From Bradyrhizobium sp. CCGB12 (GTDB taxonomy: Bacteria; Pseudomonadota; Alphaproteobacteria; Rhizobiales; Xanthobacteraceae), in NCBI RefSeq assembly GCF_024199845.1, contig NZ_JANADO010000001.1, positions 7,688,001-7,752,000 on the forward strand: a stretch of DNA of 64,000 nucleotides. Direction: 5' to 3'. This document shows positions 16,895-26,560 of the stretch, in pieces. A program made the position numbers and the translations under genes. Every line of letters starts with the position of its first letter. Within the stretch, counting starts at the first letter, position 1. The notes under the pieces were generated by a model that was not told the DNA's origin, searched no databases, and was given only the letters and a program-made list of their open reading frames with translations.

Positions 16895-18212
16895 ATTGAC
16901 CTCCGATCGCGAGCGTTGCAAGCGGCAGCGTGAGGCGAACGGTGGCGCCGCGCTTCCTGTGGTTCTCGGCCGTGACGGTGCCGCCCAGCTTGCGTACCAC
17001 GTTCACCACCAGGAACAGGCCGAGCCCGCCGCCGGTGCGGCCCTTGCTCGACTGATAGGGCTTTCCGAGCTGCGCCAGCATCTCCGGCGCAAAGCCCGGG
17101 CCGCGGTCGCTGATCGCCAGCACGAGATTGTCGCCCTCGCGCTCGGCGACGAGTTCGACCCAGTCGCGCGAGACCTCATAGGCGTTGTCGAGCACGTTGA
17201 AGATCACCTGCTTCAGTGCGATGTCTGAGACGATCGCGACGTCCTCGCCAAACGTATTGACGAGGTAGAGCGTGCGCGCCGAGCGCGCGTCGCGCCACTC
17301 CTCCACCAGCGCGGTGACGAAGGCCGTCACCGTCGTCGGCGAGGAGCCTTCGCCGCGCGCTTCGCCCGCCGACACCAGGATCCCTGTCACGATCGACTTG
17401 CAGCGCTGCAGCGAGGTTTCCATCTCCGCGAGATCCTCGGCGAGCTCCTGATCGGCGGCGAGATCAGGCATCCGGCGCCAGTCGCTGAGGATCACCGAGA
17501 GCGAGGCGAGCGGTGTGCCAAGCTCGTGCGCGGCGCCGGAGGCGAGCAGGCCCATGCGCACGATGTGATCCTGCTCGGCCGCATGCTGACGCAGCGCCGC
17601 CAGATGCGCGTCGCGCTCGCGCAAATTCCTGTTGATGCGGGTGACGAACACCACCAGCAGCACGGCGTTGAGGACGAAGCCCAGGAGCATGCCTGTCACG
17701 GTGAGGCTGTAGGTCTCGCTGATGGGATTTGGCGGCAGCTCGAGCGGCCGGTAGGCGAGCGTCAGCCAGACGAAACTCGCGCAGGTCAGCGCGACCAGTG
17801 ACCAGGTCGAGCGCGCATCGAGAAGCACGGCCCCGAGCGTCACCTGAAGCAGGAAGAGCGAGGTGAAGGGGTTGGTGGCGCCGCCAGAGAGGTAGAGCTG
17901 CGCCGTCAGCGCGGCGACGTCCAGCATCAAGGCGACCAAAAGCTCATTGTTGGTGATCGCAGCGCGATGGCGCACCCAGACCAGGCTCGACACATTGAGC
18001 AGCACCAGCGCGCCGATCACCGCGCCCATCCGTTCCAACGGCAGGGGAATGCCGAGGCCGAAATGCACGCCGCCGATGGTCACGATCTGGCCGACCACGG
18101 CGGTCCAGCGCAGCTGGATCAGCAGCGCCATGTTCTTGCGGTTGGTCTCGTCGTCGGTCGGAGCGCTGCCGGTCATCTCGCCGCGCGCGTCCGCCTGCGA
18201 TTGCAGAGTCAT
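16884..18212 (-). CDS. regS: RegS/PrrB/RegB-type membrane redox sensor kinase
   Basis: A 442-aa histidine kinase with about six N-terminal membrane segments. The quinone-interaction motif GGATNPF lies at residues 110-116. The phospho-accepting His229 is in AAHELGTPLASL. Cys271 in LQRCKSI corresponds to the redox-active cysteine of RegB. The ATPase domain has NVLDNAYE, DRGPGF and GGGLGLFLV. The start at ATG 18212 gives a 49-nt gap to the SURF1 gene; longer starts would overlap it. The kinase senses quinone or redox state by family, and its gene follows the quinol oxidase genes. Confidence 0.94.
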   Translation of the reverse strand: MTLQSQADARGEMTGSAPTDDETNRKNMALLIQLRWTAVVGQIVTIGGVHFGLGIPLPLERMGAVIGALVLLNVSSLVWVRHRAAITNNELLVALMLDVAALTAQLYLSGGATNPFTSLFLLQVTLGAVLLDARSTWSLVALTCASFVWLTLAYRPLELPPNPISETYSLTVTGMLLGFVLNAVLLVVFVTRINRNLRERDAHLAALRQHAAEQDHIVRMGLLASGAAHELGTPLASLSVILSDWRRMPDLAADQELAEDLAEMETSLQRCKSIVTGILVSAGEARGEGSSPTTVTAFVTALVEEWRDARSARTLYLVNTFGEDVAIVSDIALKQVIFNVLDNAYEVSRDWVELVAEREGDNLVLAISDRGPGFAPEMLAQLGKPYQSSKGRTGGGLGLFLVVNVVRKLGGTVTAENHRKRGATVRLTLPLATLAIGGQFDA

Positions 18213-18261
18213 GGCCCGCTCGCCGCTACGGGCAAGCGTTTGGGGAAGCGACTTCCCGTCG

Positions 18262-19107
18262 TCAGGTCGGCTCGACGATCGTTCCAGCATCTGATCCCGT
18301 CCTGCGGGCAGCGGCGTCGCCGGCCGGTTCGTGGACGAAGCGCTTGCGGCGGAACAGCCCGCCGCCGAATGTGACGAAAACTTTACCGGCCAGCATGAAA
18401 GCCAGGGCAAACCACGTCAGTGCGTAGATCAGGTGGTTATTGGGAAAGCGCACCACGGTCAATCCGCCGATCGGACCGCCTGCAATTTGTGATCCGGCGT
18501 CGGCATCCACGAAGAACGGCGCGACCTCATGGAGGCCACGTGCCGCCGCGATCGCGGCGACATCCCGCGAGTACCAGCGGTTGTGCTGGGGCACGTTGTT
18601 CCTGAGGAATCCGCCCTTGGGCTCCGTAATGCGAAGGAGGCCGGTGATCTCGACCGGGCCTTCCCGATTGCCGCTCTGGCGCGTCGATGCGTCGCGCCGC
18701 TCGGACGGCACGAAGCCGCGGTTGACCAGGACTTCTGTGCCATCGTCGCGCTCGAGCGGCGTCAGCACCCAATAGCCGGGACCTTCCTCGGTGACGGCCT
18801 GAACCAGCGTCTCGCGGTCGTGCAGGAAGCGGCCGGTGACGCTGACATGCCTGTATTCGTCGTTCGCGGCGGAGACCGTGGGCCATGAGGCGGGCGAGGG
18901 GATCGGCACCGCCGGGGCATGAACGCGCTGCTCGACGCGGTCGATCAGCGCCAGCTTCCAGGCGCGGCGCTCGATCTGCCAGACGCCGAGCGCGATCAGG
19001 GTCACGAAGGCCGTGAGTGAGAGGACTGCGAGCCACAGGGAAGGGGATCGCGCAGCCCTGCCGCGCGTCCCGCCTGCCTTGCCTGTCGCGGTCCGGGGTT
19101 CGCTCAC
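18262..19107 (-). CDS. SURF1 family oxidase assembly protein
   Basis: A 281-aa protein with the SURF1 layout: an N-terminal membrane helix (LAVLSLTAFVTLIALGVWQ) followed by ERRAWK, a periplasmic domain (VTGRFLHDRE, PGYWVLTPL, VNRGFVP) and a C-terminal helix (HLIYALTWFALAFMLAG). SURF1 helps haem insertion into subunit I of haem-copper oxidases. Starting at GTG 19107 makes a GTGA overlap with the cyoD stop, so that start is preferred over an upstream ATG lying inside cyoD. Its presence in a quinol oxidase operon implies service to that enzyme. Confidence 0.92.
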   Translation of the reverse strand: MSEPRTATGKAGGTRGRAARSPSLWLAVLSLTAFVTLIALGVWQIERRAWKLALIDRVEQRVHAPAVPIPSPASWPTVSAANDEYRHVSVTGRFLHDRETLVQAVTEEGPGYWVLTPLERDDGTEVLVNRGFVPSERRDASTRQSGNREGPVEITGLLRITEPKGGFLRNNVPQHNRWYSRDVAAIAAARGLHEVAPFFVDADAGSQIAGGPIGGLTVVRFPNNHLIYALTWFALAFMLAGKVFVTFGGGLFRRKRFVHEPAGDAAARRTGSDAGTIVEPT

Positions 19108-19484
19108 TTCATTCCGCTCATCTGATGCATCGGCATCATGTTGCTGTTGAGATGGTTCATCACCCACAGCGAACCGGACAGCGCGATCACCACCATGACG
19201 ATGGTGAAGATCAGCGCCATCATGCTCCAGCCGTTCTCGGACGTCGTGTTCATGTGCAGGAAGTAGATCATGTGCACGACGATCTGCACGACCGCGAAGG
19301 CCATGATGACCAGCGCGGTGATCTGCTTGCTCGGCAGCGTCCCGCTCATCACCAGCCAGAACGGGATCGCGGTGAGCACGACCGAGAGCACGAAGCCAAG
19401 CATATAGGTCGAGAACGTGCCATGGGCGTGGCCGTCGCCGTGGTGATGATCGTCCGCGTGGGCGGCGTGAGTATCGGTGTTCAT
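19104..19484 (-). CDS. cyoD: cytochrome bo3-type ubiquinol oxidase subunit IV
   Basis: A 126-aa protein with a His-rich N-terminal tail (HAAHADDHHHGDGHAHG) and three membrane helices, including YMLGFVLSVVLTAIPFWLV and VVQIVVHMIYFLHM. This matches CyoD, a small assembly or stability subunit of the quinol oxidase. ATG 19484 overlaps the cyoC stop as ATGA. The last residues run into the SURF1 start. Confidence 0.95.
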   Translation of the reverse strand: MNTDTHAAHADDHHHGDGHAHGTFSTYMLGFVLSVVLTAIPFWLVMSGTLPSKQITALVIMAFAVVQIVVHMIYFLHMNTTSENGWSMMALIFTIVMVVIALSGSLWVMNHLNSNMMPMHQMSGMK

Positions 19485-20110
19485 CGCAGAACTCCCAGGA
19501 GATAGACGAAAGTGAAGACGCCGATCCAGACCACGTCGAGGAAGTGCCAGAACATCGACAGGCACATCAGACGGCGGCGATTGGCCTCGATCAGGCCGAA
19601 TTTTTGGACCTGCACCATCAGGGTCACCAGCCAGATCAGGCCGCAGGAGACGTGCAGACCGTGGGTGCCGACCAGGGTGAAGAAGGCGGACAGGAAGGCG
19701 CTGCGCTGGGGCGTGGCACCCTCATGGATCATGTGGGCGAACTCGGTGAGCTCGATGCCGATGAAGGCGAGGCCGAACAGGCCAGTGATCGCCAGCCACA
19801 TCTGCGTCTGCGCGATCTTGTTCTGCTGCATCGTCAGCATGGCAAAACCATACGTGATCGACGACAGCAGCAGCATCGAGGTGTTCACCGCGACCAGGTT
19901 GAGGTCGAACAGGTCCTTCGGTGCGGGGCCGGCGGCGTAATTGCCGCCGAGCACGCCGAAGGTGGCGAACAGGATCGCGAAGATGAGGCAGTCGCTCATC
20001 AGATAGATCCAGAAGCCGAGCGAGGTGCTGTAGCCTTCCGGATGCGGATGTTCGTCGGCGAGGTAGAACATCGGCTCGCCGGTTTGCGAGGGATTGACAG
20101 AAACAGTCAT
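19481..20110 (-). CDS. cyoC: cytochrome bo3-type ubiquinol oxidase subunit III
   Basis: 209 aa, five predicted membrane helices. Typical CyoC stretches are LGFWIYLMSDCLIFAILFAT, VNTSMLLLSS and GTHGLHVSCGLIW, ending with FWHFLDVVWIGVFTFVYL. Subunit III stabilises the catalytic core. It follows cyoB with no gap (the TAA is next to its ATG) and overlaps cyoD. Confidence 0.96.
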   Translation of the reverse strand: MTVSVNPSQTGEPMFYLADEHPHPEGYSTSLGFWIYLMSDCLIFAILFATFGVLGGNYAAGPAPKDLFDLNLVAVNTSMLLLSSITYGFAMLTMQQNKIAQTQMWLAITGLFGLAFIGIELTEFAHMIHEGATPQRSAFLSAFFTLVGTHGLHVSCGLIWLVTLMVQVQKFGLIEANRRRLMCLSMFWHFLDVVWIGVFTFVYLLGVLR

Positions 20111-22108
20111 TTACTTGGCTCCGGCGAGCAGCTTGGTGCGCGCGTCCTCGGTCCGGATGACGTCTTCAGCCGGAATGTCGAAGTCGCGGTGATAGTTGAA
20201 GGTGTGGCCGATACCGACGGCGAGCATCGCAATGAAGCTCACGGCGGCCAGCCACCAGATGTACCAGATCAGGCCGAAACCCATCGCGGTGGCGAGGCCG
20301 GCGAGGATGACGCCGGTGCCGGTGCTGCTGGGCATGTGGATCGGCCTGAACCCGGTGAGCGGACGCTGGTAACCGCGCTTCTTCATGTCCCACCACGCGT
20401 CATTGTCGTGCACGACGGGGGTGAAGGCGAAGTTGTAGTCCGGCGGGGGCGAGGAGGTCGCCCATTCCAGGGTGCGCGCATCCCAGGGATCGCCGGTGAC
20501 GTCCTTGAGCTGCTCGCGCCTGAGGAAGCTGACCGCGAACTGCATCAGCATCGAGAGGATGCCGATGAAGACGAAGACGGCTCCGATTGCGGCGATGATG
20601 AACCAGATCTGCAAGGACGGATCGTCGAACACGCGCAGGCGGCGGGTCACGCCCATCAGGCCGAGCACATAGAGCGGCATGAAGGCGAGGTAGAAGCCGG
20701 TGACCCAGAACCAGAACGACATCTTGCCCCAGAACGGATCGAGCTTGAAGCCGAAGGCCTTCGGGAACCAGTAGTTGATGCCGGCGAAGGCGCCGAACAC
20801 CACGCCGCCGATGATCACGTTGTGGAAGTGCGCGATCAGGAACAGGCTGTTATGCAGCACGAAGTCGGCCGGCGGCACCGCGAGCAGCACGCCGGTCATG
20901 CCGCCGAGCACGAAGGTCAGCATGAAGGCGATCGTCCACAGCATCGGCAGTTCGTAGCGGATGCGGCCGCGATACATCGTGAACAGCCAGTTGAACATCT
21001 TCGCCCCTGTCGGAATCGAGATGATCATCGTGGTGATGCCGAAGAACGAGTTGACGCTGGCGCCCGAGCCCATCGTGAAGAAGTGATGCAGCCAGACCAG
21101 GTACGACAGGATGGTGATGACGACAGTGGCGTAGACCATCGAGGTATAGCCGAACAGCCGCTTGCCGGAGAAGGTCGAGGTGACTTCCGAGAAGATGCCG
21201 AAGGCAGGGAGAACCAGGATGTAGACTTCAGGATGGCCCCAGATCCAGATCAGGTTCACGTACATCATCGGGCTGCCGCCGAAATCGTTCGTGAAGAAGT
21301 TGGTGCCGACGTAACGATCGAGCGACAGCAGCGCGAGCACGACGGTCAGGACGGGGAAGGAGGCGACGATCAGGACGTTGGTGCAGAGCGAGGTCCAGGT
21401 AAACACCGGCATCTTCATCATGGTCATGCCGGGGCACCGCAGCTTGACGATGGTGCAGATCAGGTTGATGCCGGATAACGTCGTGCCGACGCCGGCGACC
21501 TGTAGCGCCCATATGTAATAGTCGACGCCGACATCGGGACTGTAGCCGATGTTCGACAGCGGCGGATAAGCCAGCCATCCGGTGCGGGCGAATTCGCCGA
21601 TGAACAGCGAAGCCATCACCAGCACCGCGCCGCCGACCGTCATCCAGAAGCTGAAATTGTTCAGGAACGGGAACGACACGTCGCGCGCGCCGATCTGGAG
21701 CGGCACGACATAGTTCATCAGGCCCGTGACCAGCGGCATTGCCACGAAGAAGATCATGATCACACCGTGCGCGGTGAAGACCTGGTCGTAATGATGGGCG
21801 TTGAGGTAGCCTTCGGAGCCGTTGAAGGCGAGCATCTGCTGGCCGCGCATCATCAGCGCGTCCGCGAAGCCGCGCAGCAGCATCACGATGCCGAGGATCA
21901 TATACATGATGCCGATGCGCTTGTGGTCCACGGTGGTGAACCATTCGCGCCAGAGATAACCCCAGAGACGGAAATAGGTGAGGCCGCCGAGCAGTGCGGC
22001 GCCGCCGAGCGCGACCACCGCGAAGGTGCCGACGACGATCGGCTCGTGCAGCGGCAGCGATTCGAAGCCGAGCCGGCCGAAGATGAGCTTGAGAAGATCA
22101 GGAGACAT
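20111..22108 (-). CDS. cyoB: cytochrome bo3-type ubiquinol oxidase subunit I
   Basis: The 665-aa catalytic subunit, close to the E. coli length of 663. It binds haem b, haem o (or a) and CuB, and reduces O2 to water while pumping protons. Key stretches: [10 protein letters not shown] with a haem His, [15 protein letters not shown] with the CuB His and cross-linked Tyr, the His-His pair in WLHHFFTMG, and the haem His residues in [14 protein letters not shown] 22108 gives [13 protein letters not shown], the expected N-terminus. It lies 11 nt after cyoA. Confidence 0.97.
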   Translation of the reverse strand: MSPDLLKLIFGRLGFESLPLHEPIVVGTFAVVALGGAALLGGLTYFRLWGYLWREWFTTVDHKRIGIMYMILGIVMLLRGFADALMMRGQQMLAFNGSEGYLNAHHYDQVFTAHGVIMIFFVAMPLVTGLMNYVVPLQIGARDVSFPFLNNFSFWMTVGGAVLVMASLFIGEFARTGWLAYPPLSNIGYSPDVGVDYYIWALQVAGVGTTLSGINLICTIVKLRCPGMTMMKMPVFTWTSLCTNVLIVASFPVLTVVLALLSLDRYVGTNFFTNDFGGSPMMYVNLIWIWGHPEVYILVLPAFGIFSEVTSTFSGKRLFGYTSMVYATVVITILSYLVWLHHFFTMGSGASVNSFFGITTMIISIPTGAKMFNWLFTMYRGRIRYELPMLWTIAFMLTFVLGGMTGVLLAVPPADFVLHNSLFLIAHFHNVIIGGVVFGAFAGINYWFPKAFGFKLDPFWGKMSFWFWVTGFYLAFMPLYVLGLMGVTRRLRVFDDPSLQIWFIIAAIGAVFVFIGILSMLMQFAVSFLRREQLKDVTGDPWDARTLEWATSSPPPDYNFAFTPVVHDNDAWWDMKKRGYQRPLTGFRPIHMPSSTGTGVILAGLATAMGFGLIWYIWWLAAVSFIAMLAVGIGHTFNYHRDFDIPAEDVIRTEDARTKLLAGAK

Positions 22109-22119
22109 GCGGGATCTCG

Positions 22120-23280
22120 TTAGGAGTCTGATTTCGGACGCTGTCCGAGGAAGAAGGACGAGGACTTCAGCGGCGTGAACGACGGCCGCTTCAGGCCGGC
22201 GCCGAGCAGCGGTGCGCTGTCGGTGGGTGCCGCGATGGAGGCGGTGGTTTTGCCCTGCGGCGCATCCGGCGTGCAGGTGCCGGCGACGAAGCTCGGCTCC
22301 GGCCCCAGCGCGGTGCCGCGGCGGGCGTACTTGTCGTAGGCCAGCGGCAGCGTGTTGTTCAGGCCCTGATGGCCGGCGCCGCCCTTGGCGTCGATCGCCA
22401 TCATCTCGCTCTGGCACATCTTGCCGGTCTCGACGCACATGTTGAGGATCAGGCGGTAGAGATCGGAATCGATCGTGCCCCAGCGGCGCACCGGCTCGTT
22501 CTGGCTGGGCTTTTCGAGCTGGAGATATTCGGCGCGGCCGAGCGAGCCGCCGGTCGACTTGGCGCTGGCGATCCAGGCGTCAAAGCCCTTGTCGTCGAGG
22601 CCTCGGAAGTTGAAGTGCATGCCGGAGAAGCCGGCGCCGCTGTAATTTGCCGAGAAGCCCTTATAGGTGCCGGCGTGGTTGACGACGGCATGGAGCTTGG
22701 TCTCCATGCCCGGCATCGCATAGATCTGGCCGGCGAGCGCGGGGATGTAGAACGAGTTCATCACCGAGGACGCCGTGATGCGGAAGGTGATCGGACGATC
22801 GACCGGAGCTGCCAGCTCATTGACGGTGGCGATGCCGTAGTCCGGATAGATGAAGAGCCATTTCCAGTCGAGCGCGACGACGTCGACCTCGAGCGGCGCC
22901 TTGGATTGGTCCACGGCGCGCTCCGCATGGATGCGGCCGAGCGTGCGATAGGGATCGAGCAGATGGGTGCCCATCCAGGTCAGCGCGCCCAGGCAGACGA
23001 TGATCAGAAGCGGCGCCGACCAGATCACCAGCTCGAGCTTGGTCGAGTGGTCCCATTCCGGCTCGTAGCGGGCCGACGTGTTGGACTGGCGGTAGCGCCA
23101 GGCGAACAGCACCGTCAGTGCCATCACGGGCACGACAATCAGGAGCATCAAAACGGTGGAGATGATGACGAGGTCGCGCTGTTGCGCTGCGATATCGCCG
23201 GCTGGTGCCAGCACGACGTAGTCGCAACCGCTGAGTGCGGCAGCCAGAGGTAGTAGCGCCAGGATCTTGAGACGAGACAC
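22120..23280 (-). CDS. cyoA: cytochrome bo3-type ubiquinol oxidase subunit II (lipoprotein)
   Basis: 386 aa. A lipoprotein signal ends in LSGC (Cys19), followed by two membrane helices and a periplasmic cupredoxin domain. The CuA ligands of cytochrome c oxidases are absent: the loop reads [12 protein letters not shown] rather than a Cys-x3-Cys motif. This identifies a quinol rather than cytochrome c oxidase. The C-terminal extension is Pro/Ser-rich. It is the first gene of the operon; a 23-bp palindrome lies upstream. Confidence 0.96.
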   Translation of the reverse strand: MSRLKILALLPLAAALSGCDYVVLAPAGDIAAQQRDLVIISTVLMLLIVVPVMALTVLFAWRYRQSNTSARYEPEWDHSTKLELVIWSAPLLIIVCLGALTWMGTHLLDPYRTLGRIHAERAVDQSKAPLEVDVVALDWKWLFIYPDYGIATVNELAAPVDRPITFRITASSVMNSFYIPALAGQIYAMPGMETKLHAVVNHAGTYKGFSANYSGAGFSGMHFNFRGLDDKGFDAWIASAKSTGGSLGRAEYLQLEKPSQNEPVRRWGTIDSDLYRLILNMCVETGKMCQSEMMAIDAKGGAGHQGLNNTLPLAYDKYARRGTALGPEPSFVAGTCTPDAPQGKTTASIAAPTDSAPLLGAGLKRPSFTPLKSSSFFLGQRPKSDS

Positions 23281-23346
23281 GGGCCGAGCCTTTGAGAATG
23301 AGTTTCCTTTGCGGGGCCAAGGGGTAGCTGCGGCGCAACAATCCGC

Positions 23347-23369
23347 ACATTGGACAATTTGTCCAATGT
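23347..23369. promoter_or_regulatory. 23-bp perfect palindrome upstream of cyoA
   Basis: Arms ACATTGGACAA (23347-23357) and TTGTCCAATGT (23359-23369) around a single central T. It lies in the divergent spacer between cyoA and the MFS gene, about 65 nt from cyoA. Its symmetry and position fit a dimeric repressor operator; the regulator is unknown. Confidence 0.6.
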
Positions 23370-23460
23370 TGCAGTGCGGGATGTTGGGTCAGACAAGGCC
23401 AGGTTGCCTGGCGTCCGCCGGGCGGTCGGCTTTGGTTTTCAGGACGTTAAGGGCGCACGC

Positions 23461-24789
23461 ATGGCGACGGCACAGACCCCCGCAATGGCAGACCTCCCCT
23501 CGGGCGAGCATGGCCACGACCAGGCCAGTCCCGGCGAGATCGCCATCGGCGTCATCATCGGCCGTACCTCGGAATTCTTCGACTTCTTCGTCTTCGCGAT
23601 CGCCTCGGTGATCGTATTCCCGCGCCTGGTGTTCCCGTTCACGAGCGAACTGACCGGCACGCTCTATTCCTTCATGATCTTCGCGCTGGCTTTCATGGCC
23701 CGGCCCGTCGGCACCGTCATCTTCATGACGGTGGACCGTGCCTACGGCAAAACGGCCAAGCTGATCTCGGCGCTGTTCCTGCTCGGCACCGCCACCGTCG
23801 GGCTGGCATTCCTGCCCGGCTACCACGAGATCGGCGTTGCCGCGATCTGGCTGCTGGCGCTGGCGCGCATCGCCCAGGGTCTGGCCTGGGGTGGCGCCTG
23901 GGACGGCATGGCTTCGCTGCTGGCACTGAACGCGCCGCCCTCCAAGCGCGGCTGGTACGCGATGGTGCCGCAGCTCGGCGCCCCGCTCGGGCTGATCGTG
24001 GCGAGCGCGCTGTTCGCCTATTTCGCCGGCAACCTCTCGGCCGATGATTTCTTCGACTGGGGCTGGCGCTATCCGTTCTTCGTCGCGTTCGCCATCAACG
24101 TCGTGGCCCTGTTCGCCCGCCTGCGCATGGTGACCACGGAAGAATACGCCTCGCTGTTCGAGACGCGCGAATTGCAGCCCTCGCGCATCTCCGAGACGGT
24201 TGCCCGCGAAGGCCAGAACATCATGCTCGGCGCATTCGCGCCCCTGGCGAGCTTCGCGCTATTCCACATGGTCACGGTGTTTCCGCTGTCCTGGGTGTTC
24301 CTGTTCACCCGCGAAAGCCCGGTGCGCTTCCTGATCATCGAGATGGTTGCCGCCGTGTTCGGGGTCGTCGCGATCGTGCTCTCCGGCATCATCGCCGACC
24401 GCGTCGGCCGCAAATCGCTGCTGATGGGATCGGCGATCGCGATTGCGATCTACAGCGGCTTTGCCCCGCAGCTGCTCGACGCCGGTGCGTTCGGCGAGAC
24501 CATCTACATGGTGATCGGCTTCATCCTGCTCGGCCTGTCCTTCGGCCAGTCCTCCGGCGCGATCGCATCGAACTTCAAGCAGGCTTACCGCTACACCGCT
24601 TCGGCGCTGACCTCCGACATGGCCTGGCTGTTCGGCGCCGGCTTCGCGCCGCTGGTGGCGCTTCTGCTCGCCACCAATCTCGGTGTCATCGCCTCGGGTG
24701 CGTATTTGCTGTCAGGCGCGTTCTGGACCCTGCTCGCGCTCTGGCTCAGCGGCCAGCGCGAAGCCGGCGACATGGATGCGGGGCGCTAG
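23461..24789 (+). CDS. MFS transporter, metabolite:H+ symporter (MHS) type
   Basis: 442 aa with about twelve membrane segments. Family stretches are IIGRTSEFFDFFVFAIAS near the start, RPVGTVIFMTVDRAYGKTAK, and the central repeat SGIIADRVGRKSLL. The MHS group carries citrate, alpha-ketoglutarate, proline-betaine or shikimate. ATG 23461 is chosen because the 37 upstream in-frame residues lack family character. It is divergent from the cyo operon and shares the palindromic spacer. The substrate is not deducible. Confidence 0.9.
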   Translation: MATAQTPAMADLPSGEHGHDQASPGEIAIGVIIGRTSEFFDFFVFAIASVIVFPRLVFPFTSELTGTLYSFMIFALAFMARPVGTVIFMTVDRAYGKTAKLISALFLLGTATVGLAFLPGYHEIGVAAIWLLALARIAQGLAWGGAWDGMASLLALNAPPSKRGWYAMVPQLGAPLGLIVASALFAYFAGNLSADDFFDWGWRYPFFVAFAINVVALFARLRMVTTEEYASLFETRELQPSRISETVAREGQNIMLGAFAPLASFALFHMVTVFPLSWVFLFTRESPVRFLIIEMVAAVFGVVAIVLSGIIADRVGRKSLLMGSAIAIAIYSGFAPQLLDAGAFGETIYMVIGFILLGLSFGQSSGAIASNFKQAYRYTASALTSDMAWLFGAGFAPLVALLLATNLGVIASGAYLLSGAFWTLLALWLSGQREAGDMDAGR

Positions 24790-24819
24790 GGCTCAAGTAG
24801 CCGCTCCAAAACAGGTGTC

Positions 24820-24977
24820 GTCCCGGCCTAGCGCGCAATTGCGCGCGGGGGGCCGGGACCCATAACCCCCAGGGAGGGGTTGTGGAGCAAAAAGGTAACT
24901 CCGAGTCTTCGCCAAGCTGCGCCCTGTGGCTATGGGTCCCTGATCTGCGCTTGCGCTTGTCCGGGACGACAGCGGAG
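24820..24977. repeat. dispersed intergenic palindrome, family E (GTCCCGG type)
   Basis: Opens CGTCCCGGCCTAGCGCGC and CCGGGACCCATAACCCC; closes with TATGGGTCCCTGATCTGCGC and TTGTCCGGGACGAC. A shorter relative lies at 40891-40938. It sits between the convergent MFS and M48 genes. Confidence 0.75.
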
Positions 24978-25037
24978 TTTGTAGATCGCGGTCCCCGGGG
25001 TTCGCTCCCCCGGCATGACGTGCGCTTAAGCGCAGCG

Positions 25038-26537
25038 TCAATCCGCCACGATTTTCACGCGGTCGCGTACCTTCACCTGCGCGTTGCGATCGAGGCCGTT
25101 CAGTACGCGGAAGCGTTCGGCGGCGTGATCGACGCCGGCCATGCGGTGGGAGAGCGATTCCGCGGTGTCACCGGGCTGCACGGTGATGACCTTGATCCGC
25201 AACGGGCGTGCGGCCTGGATCTCGTCCAGCGTCAGGCGGCGGAATGAATTGACGGTCTCGCGCGCGTTGCGCTCGCTTTCGGTCGACTTCTGCCGTGCCG
25301 CGAAGATGAAGCGATAGACATCGCTGCCGAAGCGCAGTGCATAGACCTTGAACTGCCACTGGTCGCCCTTGGCGGTGGCGGACGCGGCCGGAAAACCGTT
25401 GATGGTGATGTCCTCGGTCGAGGCCTTCTCGACCCCTTCCATCCAGCCCGAATTCAAGTAATCGCCGAGCGACTGCTCGGCCGGCACCCGCACGACATCG
25501 AAGCGCATCGCCTGCGAGCCGCCGTCGCGCACGCCGATCACGGCCTGCGCGGTGTTGTCGAGCGTGAAATTATCCGGGGCCTGGAACGTGAAGCCGAGCT
25601 TCGGATGCAGGAAGCGGCGGCCGCGAACGAAACCCTCGCTGGGGTCCTCGCCATAGACGATGTTGTCGATCGCGGCGAGATAGCTCTCGCGGTCGCGCTC
25701 GGCGCCTTCAGGCGCAGCATATTGCCGCGCGATGGTCTGCGCGTTCTGCACGCGCTCCGGGGTTGCCGGATGCGATGAGGTGAAATCCTGCGCGCGCGGG
25801 TCGAGCGAGCTCTTGCCGGCCTTCAGCTCGGCATTGCGCTCCATCGCCGAGAGGAAGCGTGCGGCACCATAGGGATCGAAATGCGCCTTGGCGGAGAGGC
25901 CGACGCCGATGCCGTCGGCCTCGATCTCCTGCTTGCGCGAGAAGCTCGCCATGGTGAGCTTGGTCTTGGCGAGCGCAAGCGCGGTGAGATCGGGGTCGTT
26001 GCTCATGTCGGTGACGACACGGGTGACGATCGCGGCCTGGCGTGCTTGATCCTCGCGCATCGCGGCGTGCTTGGACAGCACATGCGCCATCTCGTGGCTG
26101 AGCACGGAGGACAATTCCGACGTATCGCTCGCAAGCGCCAGAAGCCCGCGCGTGACGTAGAGCTGGCCGTTCGGCAGCGCGAATGCGTTCACCGCGCCGG
26201 AATTGAGGATGGTGACCTTGTAGCCCTGGTCGGGCCGGTCGGAGGCCGCGACCAGCCGGTCGACGGTCTTGCTGACGAGCGCCTCGAGCCTGGGATCGTC
26301 ATAGGTCCCGCCATAGCTCGCCAGGATGCGCTCATGCTCCTTCTCGGTGGCGGGGGTTTGCGCGACCGCGGGCTTGGGCTTGGGCATCGCTACGGCCGGA
26401 GCGGGCGCAGCGGTCTGGAACCGGGCCATGTCACCGCAGCCCGCCAGCGCCGTGCCCAGGACAAGGCATAGCACGGCCGGCGCAGCCCGCAGGCGGCGGC
26501 CATCACCTCGTCCGTGCCGTTCTAGCACCCCATTCAC
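25038..26537 (-). CDS. M48 family zinc metalloprotease, lipoprotein with LysM-like C-terminus
   Basis: 499 aa. A lipobox LAGC (Cys34) suggests membrane anchoring facing the periplasm. A Pro/Ala linker is followed by the protease domain with the zinc motif HEMAH (148-152), the third ligand in EIEADGIGVG near residue 210, and substrate loop NAFALPNGQ. The last 50 residues (ITVQPGDTAESLSHRM ... VKVRDRVKIV) resemble a LysM-type peptidoglycan module. The family includes BepA/YfgC outer-membrane quality-control proteases. The start is a GTG; a second GTG three codons on is possible. Confidence 0.93.
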   Translation of the reverse strand: MNGVLERHGRGDGRRLRAAPAVLCLVLGTALAGCGDMARFQTAAPAPAVAMPKPKPAVAQTPATEKEHERILASYGGTYDDPRLEALVSKTVDRLVAASDRPDQGYKVTILNSGAVNAFALPNGQLYVTRGLLALASDTSELSSVLSHEMAHVLSKHAAMREDQARQAAIVTRVVTDMSNDPDLTALALAKTKLTMASFSRKQEIEADGIGVGLSAKAHFDPYGAARFLSAMERNAELKAGKSSLDPRAQDFTSSHPATPERVQNAQTIARQYAAPEGAERDRESYLAAIDNIVYGEDPSEGFVRGRRFLHPKLGFTFQAPDNFTLDNTAQAVIGVRDGGSQAMRFDVVRVPAEQSLGDYLNSGWMEGVEKASTEDITINGFPAASATAKGDQWQFKVYALRFGSDVYRFIFAARQKSTESERNARETVNSFRRLTLDEIQAARPLRIKVITVQPGDTAESLSHRMAGVDHAAERFRVLNGLDRNAQVKVRDRVKIVAD

Positions 26538-26560
26538 GTCGCTTAACCCGTGCCTGGCCG

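Noticed and set aside
19544..21478. A 644-codon plus-strand frame
   Set aside because: It is antisense to cyoC and cyoB and consists of His/Glu/Asp-rich low-complexity sequence typical of high-GC shadows.
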